Shown one piece after another: positions 5,170 through 8,463 of a DNA stretch of 8,463 bases. Source of the DNA: Porticoccaceae bacterium (GTDB lineage: Bacteria; Pseudomonadota; Gammaproteobacteria; Pseudomonadales; Porticoccaceae); the NCBI GenBank assembly GCA_019090225.1, contig JAHRWI010000038.1:1-8463 (forward strand), written 5' to 3'. Positions within the stretch are counted from its first letter, which is position 1, and every line of letters starts with the position of its first letter. Made by a program: the position numbers and the translations under genes. The notes beneath the pieces are model-generated. The model did no database searches and had not been told where the DNA came from. It saw only the letters and a program-made list of their open reading frames with translations.

Positions 5170-7006
5170 TTCAAACAGGGCAGCCACCGAAACAGGGAAA
5201 CTCGCGATCAATAACATTCTGCTTAAATTTCGTCTGCGCCTCGCCCACGCGGACGCACTGCCACAGCTAGCTATTTTGGGTATTTTGAGTGGTTTTGCGA
5301 CCGGCCTTGTCGCCGTGGTATTCCGCCTGGCCATGGAATGGCCCCTGCGTACTATCCTGCCCGAAAACAATAGTGAGGGCTTTGAGTCCTTACCCCCCTT
5401 ACTCCGCTTCCTGCTACCGCTAGCGGGTGCTCTGGTGATTGGTATTATCTTTCACTTCAACAGCAAACAAGCTCAATCGCTTGGTGTTGGCCATGTCATT
5501 GATCGCTACCAGAATCACCAGGCCCATTTGCCCTTGCGTAACGCAGTATTGCAATTTATCGGCGGCATATTAGCGGTTATATCCGGGCACTCGGTAGGTC
5601 GCGAAGGTTCAGCGGTACATCTTGGTGCCGCCAGTTCGAGCCTACTGGGTCAGACCTTCGGGCTACCCAATAACAGCTTGCGTATCCTGGTCGGCTGCGG
5701 GGTCGCCTCGGCCATCGCAGCTTCGTTTAACACTCCTCTGGCTGGAGTCATTCTAGCCATGGAGGTAGTACTGATGGAGTACACCATTACCGGCTTTATT
5801 CCGATTATCCTCGCTGCTGTATGCGGGGCGGTAACCAGCCGGATTTGTTTTGGTGATACGCCCGCTTTTGATACTCCCACCATGACCATGGTGTCCATGC
5901 TCGAACTACCCTTTCTCGCCTTATGCGGCATCGTCGTCGGACTTGCCAGCGCTGCAATGCTGACCTTACATAGCTATACCCTGCGCTTCAAAAACTCACC
6001 TCTTGCCCTGCGTTTACTGGCTGCGGGACTCATTGCCGGCTGCGCTGGGGTATTAGTGCCTCAGGTCATGGGCATTGGTTACGACACTGTTGAACTGGCC
6101 ATGCTCGGCCAGGCCAGCTTCACCTTGTTAGCAACAATTGTCGTGGCCAAACTTCTGGTCTCTACCACCACGCTGGCGCTGGGCATTCCCGGTGGCAGCA
6201 TTGGTCCAACTCTGGTGATCGGTGCCTGTCTGGGTGCTTGCCTGGGCTTCATTGGCGATCTATTAACACCGAGCGAGTCTGCGGCCATTGGTTTTTACGC
6301 AATCGTTTGCATGGGCGCAATGATGGCCGGGGTACTCAATGCCCCGCTGGCCGCCTTACTTGCTCTGCTAGAGTTAACTTACAATCCGGGAATTTTACTG
6401 CCTGCCATGCTGGTTATCGTCATCGCCTGCATCACCACCCGCATGGTGAGTCGCCTGCCTGGCCTGTTCCTGATCGGTCGGGATACCGACGCTATATCGT
6501 CTCCAATAAGCCAGGCGCTCAGCAGAATTGGCGTGACCAGCGTCATGACTCGTGACTTTGTCAGCCATCCACGGCACCTGCCGGGCGAAGCTGCTAAGGC
6601 CCTACTTACAAAGCATCCAGAATGGATCCTCATAGAAGGTGGCATTACCGATCTCAATGTCGATGTCACTGCCGATATCGCTGCCAATACCGACGACCCG
6701 CAAAAGGCAGCGCAAACAAAGACCCAGGATGACTCCAAGGTGCCACTTAAGTATATTTTGCGTGCCGCAGATCTGTCTCGCCACCTTCAATCAGATGCTC
6801 AGCAAGCGAGCATTGATTTAATGGGCATACCCGGTGAGCGCTGGCGTCTGCATCCCATCCACCCCCGGGCCACACTGGACGAAGTGATGAAGCTGATACG
6901 GCGAAAGAATGGTTATGCCGTCTACGTCAGTCAAACAGGGGCCTTGTCTCAAACAGATGTAGCTGGGATCATCACTCAGGAAGGTATTGATCGTTACTAT
7001 CAATAA
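5162..7006 (+). CDS. ClC-family chloride channel/antiporter with C-terminal CBS-like region
   Basis: A complete 614-residue ClC protein of the inner membrane. Residues about 35-440 hold the multi-helix ClC core. The gating-glutamate motif GREGSAVH (146-153, Glu148) is clear. The third ion-path motif is represented by GGSIGPTLVIGA (344-355), and SFNTPLAGVILAMEVVL (188-204) matches the helix that carries the internal glutamates. The first motif, GSGIP, is not recognisable; the corresponding stretch reads SLGVGHVID. After RLPGLFLIGRDTD the cytoplasmic tail (about 445-614) resembles a degenerate CBS pair (SRIGVTSVMTRDFVSHP; TLDEVMKLIRRKNGYAVYV...VAGIITQEGIDRYY), separated by a low-complexity Asp/Thr/Gln stretch (about 500-527). 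Family members move chloride or other anions, some in exchange for protons. ATG 5162 is the only good in-frame start after the TGA at 5114; it has no clear Shine-Dalgarno. Confidence 0.93.
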   Translation: MNDSNRAATETGKLAINNILLKFRLRLAHADALPQLAILGILSGFATGLVAVVFRLAMEWPLRTILPENNSEGFESLPPLLRFLLPLAGALVIGIIFHFNSKQAQSLGVGHVIDRYQNHQAHLPLRNAVLQFIGGILAVISGHSVGREGSAVHLGAASSSLLGQTFGLPNNSLRILVGCGVASAIAASFNTPLAGVILAMEVVLMEYTITGFIPIILAAVCGAVTSRICFGDTPAFDTPTMTMVSMLELPFLALCGIVVGLASAAMLTLHSYTLRFKNSPLALRLLAAGLIAGCAGVLVPQVMGIGYDTVELAMLGQASFTLLATIVVAKLLVSTTTLALGIPGGSIGPTLVIGACLGACLGFIGDLLTPSESAAIGFYAIVCMGAMMAGVLNAPLAALLALLELTYNPGILLPAMLVIVIACITTRMVSRLPGLFLIGRDTDAISSPISQALSRIGVTSVMTRDFVSHPRHLPGEAAKALLTKHPEWILIEGGITDLNVDVTADIAANTDDPQKAAQTKTQDDSKVPLKYILRAADLSRHLQSDAQQASIDLMGIPGERWRLHPIHPRATLDEVMKLIRRKNGYAVYVSQTGALSQTDVAGIITQEGIDRYYQ

Positions 7007-7020
7007 ACGACCAAAAGCCA

Positions 7021-7048
7021 TTGACAAAAACAAGCGGTTCAGATGAAT
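7021..7048 (+). promoter_or_regulatory. Candidate promoter upstream of hemJ
   Basis: A consensus TTGACA (-35) lies at 7021-7026 in the 132-base gap after the ClC gene. At 16 bases spacing it is followed by ATGAAT, a poor -10. A better -10-like TACAAT occurs at 7077-7082 but lacks a good -35. Either could start a hemJ transcript about 60-90 bases upstream. No strong terminator for the ClC gene is seen in this gap. Confidence 0.25.
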
Positions 7049-7127
7049 CACGGCTCGCAATACACCGGCCAGAGGATACAATTACCAGGCCTGGCCACCA
7101 CCCTTCCTCGCCAGCTAATACCCCAAC

Positions 7128-7131
7128 GGAG
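7128..7131 (+). promoter_or_regulatory. Ribosome binding site of hemJ
   Basis: GGAG with a 7-base spacer before the ATG at 7139. It confirms the start. Confidence 0.65.
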
Positions 7132-7138
7132 TTAAGCA

Positions 7139-7567
7139 ATGCCCCATGAGTGGATCGAAGCACTGCACATTATCAGCGTCGTGTGTTGGTTCGCAGCCCT
7201 GTTTTACCTGCCCAGATTATTTGTTTACCACGCCCAGGCCGATGATCAGCCCAGTATCGAGCGATTCAAAATTATGGAGCGTAAACTATACTGGGGCATT
7301 GGTACGCCGGCGATGCTCGCCACACTGACCTTTGGTGTATGGCTAGCGAGCTTTGCACCGGATTATTATCTGGCCCAGTACTGGTTTCTCATTAAAATTG
7401 GATTAATTCTCACTCTCGTTGCTTACCACATCCTGTGCGGGTATTTGATTGGGCAATTTCGCGAGGATAAAAACCAACGTAGCCACGTGTTTTTTCGCTG
7501 GTTCAACGAATTCCCTGTTCTGATACTCGTCGGAATTGTCGTTATGGTGGTGGTAAAACCCTTCTAA
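7139..7567 (+). CDS. hemJ: Protoporphyrinogen oxidase HemJ
   Basis: A complete 142-residue HemJ, the usual length. It is an integral inner-membrane enzyme that oxidises protoporphyrinogen IX to protoporphyrin IX in haem synthesis, replacing HemG or HemY in many Gram-negative bacteria. Visible signatures: the N-terminal EALHIISVVCWFAALFYLPRLFVYH, with conserved His10 near the first helix, the cytoplasmic FKIMERKLYWGIGTPAM, the helix WFLIKIGLILTLVAYH, and the terminal FFRWFNEFPVLILVGIVVMVVVKPF. Four hydrophobic helices are apparent. A GGAG site supports the ATG at 7139. It lies 132 bases after the ClC gene and 29 before the MATE gene. Its closeness to argC matches, from memory, the arrangement in pseudomonads. 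Confidence 0.96.
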   Translation: MPHEWIEALHIISVVCWFAALFYLPRLFVYHAQADDQPSIERFKIMERKLYWGIGTPAMLATLTFGVWLASFAPDYYLAQYWFLIKIGLILTLVAYHILCGYLIGQFREDKNQRSHVFFRWFNEFPVLILVGIVVMVVVKPF

Positions 7568-7596
7568 TGTCGCTACCCACTTAAACCGCAGGAACC

Positions 7597-8423
7597 ATGA
7601 CCAATCCCGCGAACAATCCTGCAACCGATCTCGCAACTAACGATAAGGCCAGCGCTCGCACCGAAGCCATCGTCACGGCACCCATAGCCAGCGCCCTGTT
7701 TCGCCTTACCGCGCCCATGGTCGGCGGCATTATTGCGCTCATGACTTTAGGCCTGGCGGATGCCTATTTTATTGGCCAGCTCGGTCTTAGCGAGCTGGCC
7801 GCCCTGGGTTTCGTGTTACCCGTCACTCAGGGCGTCAATAGCATCGGTCTCGGCCTGGGCATGGCCCTGTCGGTGCTGGTATCGCGTTTATTTGGCCAAC
7901 AAAATATCTCTTCAGCGGCACGCTTAATTACCGATGGCCGGCTACTTATACTCACCGCTGGCATTGTTTTACAGATCATTCTGTATTTCCTTCAGCCCCT
8001 GATCTTCCGCTCAATGGGTGCTGACAGTGTTATTCAGATTCATATCAGGGAATTCATGGTCTTGTGGCTACCCGTAGTACCCATTTTGCTGCTGACCCTG
8101 ACCGGCAACTCCACTCTGCGCGCCATTGGCAGCCCGGCTAAATCGGCGGCCATTCTGACCCTGCTGGCGGTGTTAAATGGCCTGCTCGACCCCTTACTGA
8201 TCTTTGGCTATGGAGCCCTTCCAGGTCTTGGTATGGGCGGCGCGGCGCTGGCAACGTCTATTGCCTGGCTGATCACTTTTTTGGTCTCCGACTACATTCT
8301 CGGCGTTCAGGAAAAACTGATTTTAAAAGGCAGGATCCATCTTCAGACGCTACTGGCTAACTGGCGGGAGATAACCCAGATTGGCGTTCCGGCGATTTTC
8401 GCCAATTTCATGACCCCCTTATC
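7597..8423 (+). CDS. MATE family multidrug/sodium efflux transporter, 3'-truncated by contig end
   Basis: The first 275 complete codons of a MATE-family exporter (full members are about 440-470 residues with 12 helices). MATE proteins expel cationic drugs or toxins using a sodium or proton gradient. A hydrophilic N-tail of about 30 residues is followed by typical family text: ALFRLTAPMVGGIIALMTLGLADAYFIGQLG, ELAALGFVLPV, GLGMALSVLVSRLFGQQ, LTGNSTLRAIGSPAKSAA, LNGLLDPLLIFG and GMGGAALATSIAW. About six or seven membrane helices are present. The last genuine residues are within NFMTPLS. The start is ATG 7597 because a TAA lies in frame at 7582 and no other start lies between; AGGA is only 3 bases upstream, an unusually short spacer. 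The frame stays open to 8463, but bases from 8424 on are adapter, so the gene is cut by the assembly and not by evolution. Confidence 0.93.
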
Positions 8424-8463
8424 CTGTCTCTTATACACATCTGGCGCTGCCGACGATCGCATA
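8424..8463. other. Nextera/Tn5 sequencing-adapter contamination (not genomic)
   Basis: Bases 8424-8442 read CTGTCTCTTATACACATCT, the exact 19-bp Tn5 mosaic end used by Nextera transposomes. Bases 8443-8456 (GGCGCTGCCGACGA) match the adjoining i5-side adapter GACGCTGCCGACGA with one mismatch at 8444. Bases 8457-8463 (TCGCATA) match the first seven bases of the reverse complement of the i5 index TTATGCGA (S522, from memory). The order and orientation are those of read-through from an insert into the adapter. The segment should be trimmed and not annotated. Confidence 0.97.

Noticed and set aside
5029..5370. Open frame of 113 codons on the - strand across the argC/clc divergent region and clc start
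   Set aside because: It overlaps the well-supported ClC N-terminus in antisense and the argC start by a few bases, and its product (Arg/Ser-rich, no recognisable domain) looks like a shadow frame.
7067..7096. Inverted repeats GGCCAG/CTGGCC and CCAGGCCTGG after the ClC gene as a terminator
   Set aside because: Stems are short, the loop of the longer pair is 18 bases, and no T-run follows, so a rho-independent terminator is not supported.
1..8423. A CRISPR array, toxin-antitoxin pair, defence island or phage remnant
   Set aside because: No regularly spaced repeats, integrase or transposase genes, tRNA or attachment repeats are visible. All large frames belong to housekeeping or transport families with short gaps.
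8424..8442. Mosaic-end match read as a natural Tn5/IS50 insertion or transposon end
   Set aside because: The 19-bp sequence is the engineered mosaic end, followed by i5 adapter and index-like bases at the exact window end. No transposase, IS50 sequence or 9-bp target duplication is present.

Overview
The window looks like a chromosomal segment from a gammaproteobacterium with roughly balanced GC. The gene order M23 peptidase - anmK - [DsrE-like] - erpA - bactofilin - coiled-coil membrane protein - argC, with hemJ nearby, resembles from memory the Pseudomonas aeruginosa PA0661-PA0667 neighbourhood. The protein sequences fit Pseudomonas-like or marine Cellvibrionales-like bacteria. I cannot name a genus from the sequence alone.

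Layout. On the + strand, the 3' part of a MepM-type peptidoglycan endopeptidase gene (1-657) is followed 8 bases later by anmK (666-1814). The two fit one theme: opening cross-linked murein and recycling the released anhydro-muropeptide sugar. Converging on them from the - strand is a run of five genes read from argC leftwards: argC (arginine biosynthesis), a membrane-anchored coiled-coil protein, a bactofilin, erpA (Fe-S cluster delivery) and an exported DsrE-like protein. Gaps are short (0 to about 75 bases) and four of the five have clear Shine-Dalgarno sites, so this is probably an operon or two overlapping transcription units. From a 129-base divergent region the + strand resumes with a ClC-family chloride channel/transporter carrying a cytoplasmic CBS-like tail (5162-7006), then hemJ (protoporphyrinogen oxidase, 7139-7567), then the 5' part of a MATE efflux transporter gene (from 7597).

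The most important observation concerns the right-hand end. Bases 8424-8463 are not genomic. They are the 19-bp Tn5 mosaic end used in Nextera library preparation, then the i5-side adapter with one mismatch, then seven bases matching the start of an i5 index. The MATE reading frame runs through this artefact without a stop, so a naive annotation gains a false C-terminal peptide. The contig really ends at 8423.

I found no undescribed defence system, mobile element, CRISPR array or RNA gene. The remaining points of interest are modest: a bactofilin paired with a coiled-coil membrane protein, a ClC protein with channel-like substitutions at ion-path positions, a tiny upstream ORF overlapping the clc start, an exported DsrE-like protein, and a 12-base motif shared by the leaders of argC and erpA.
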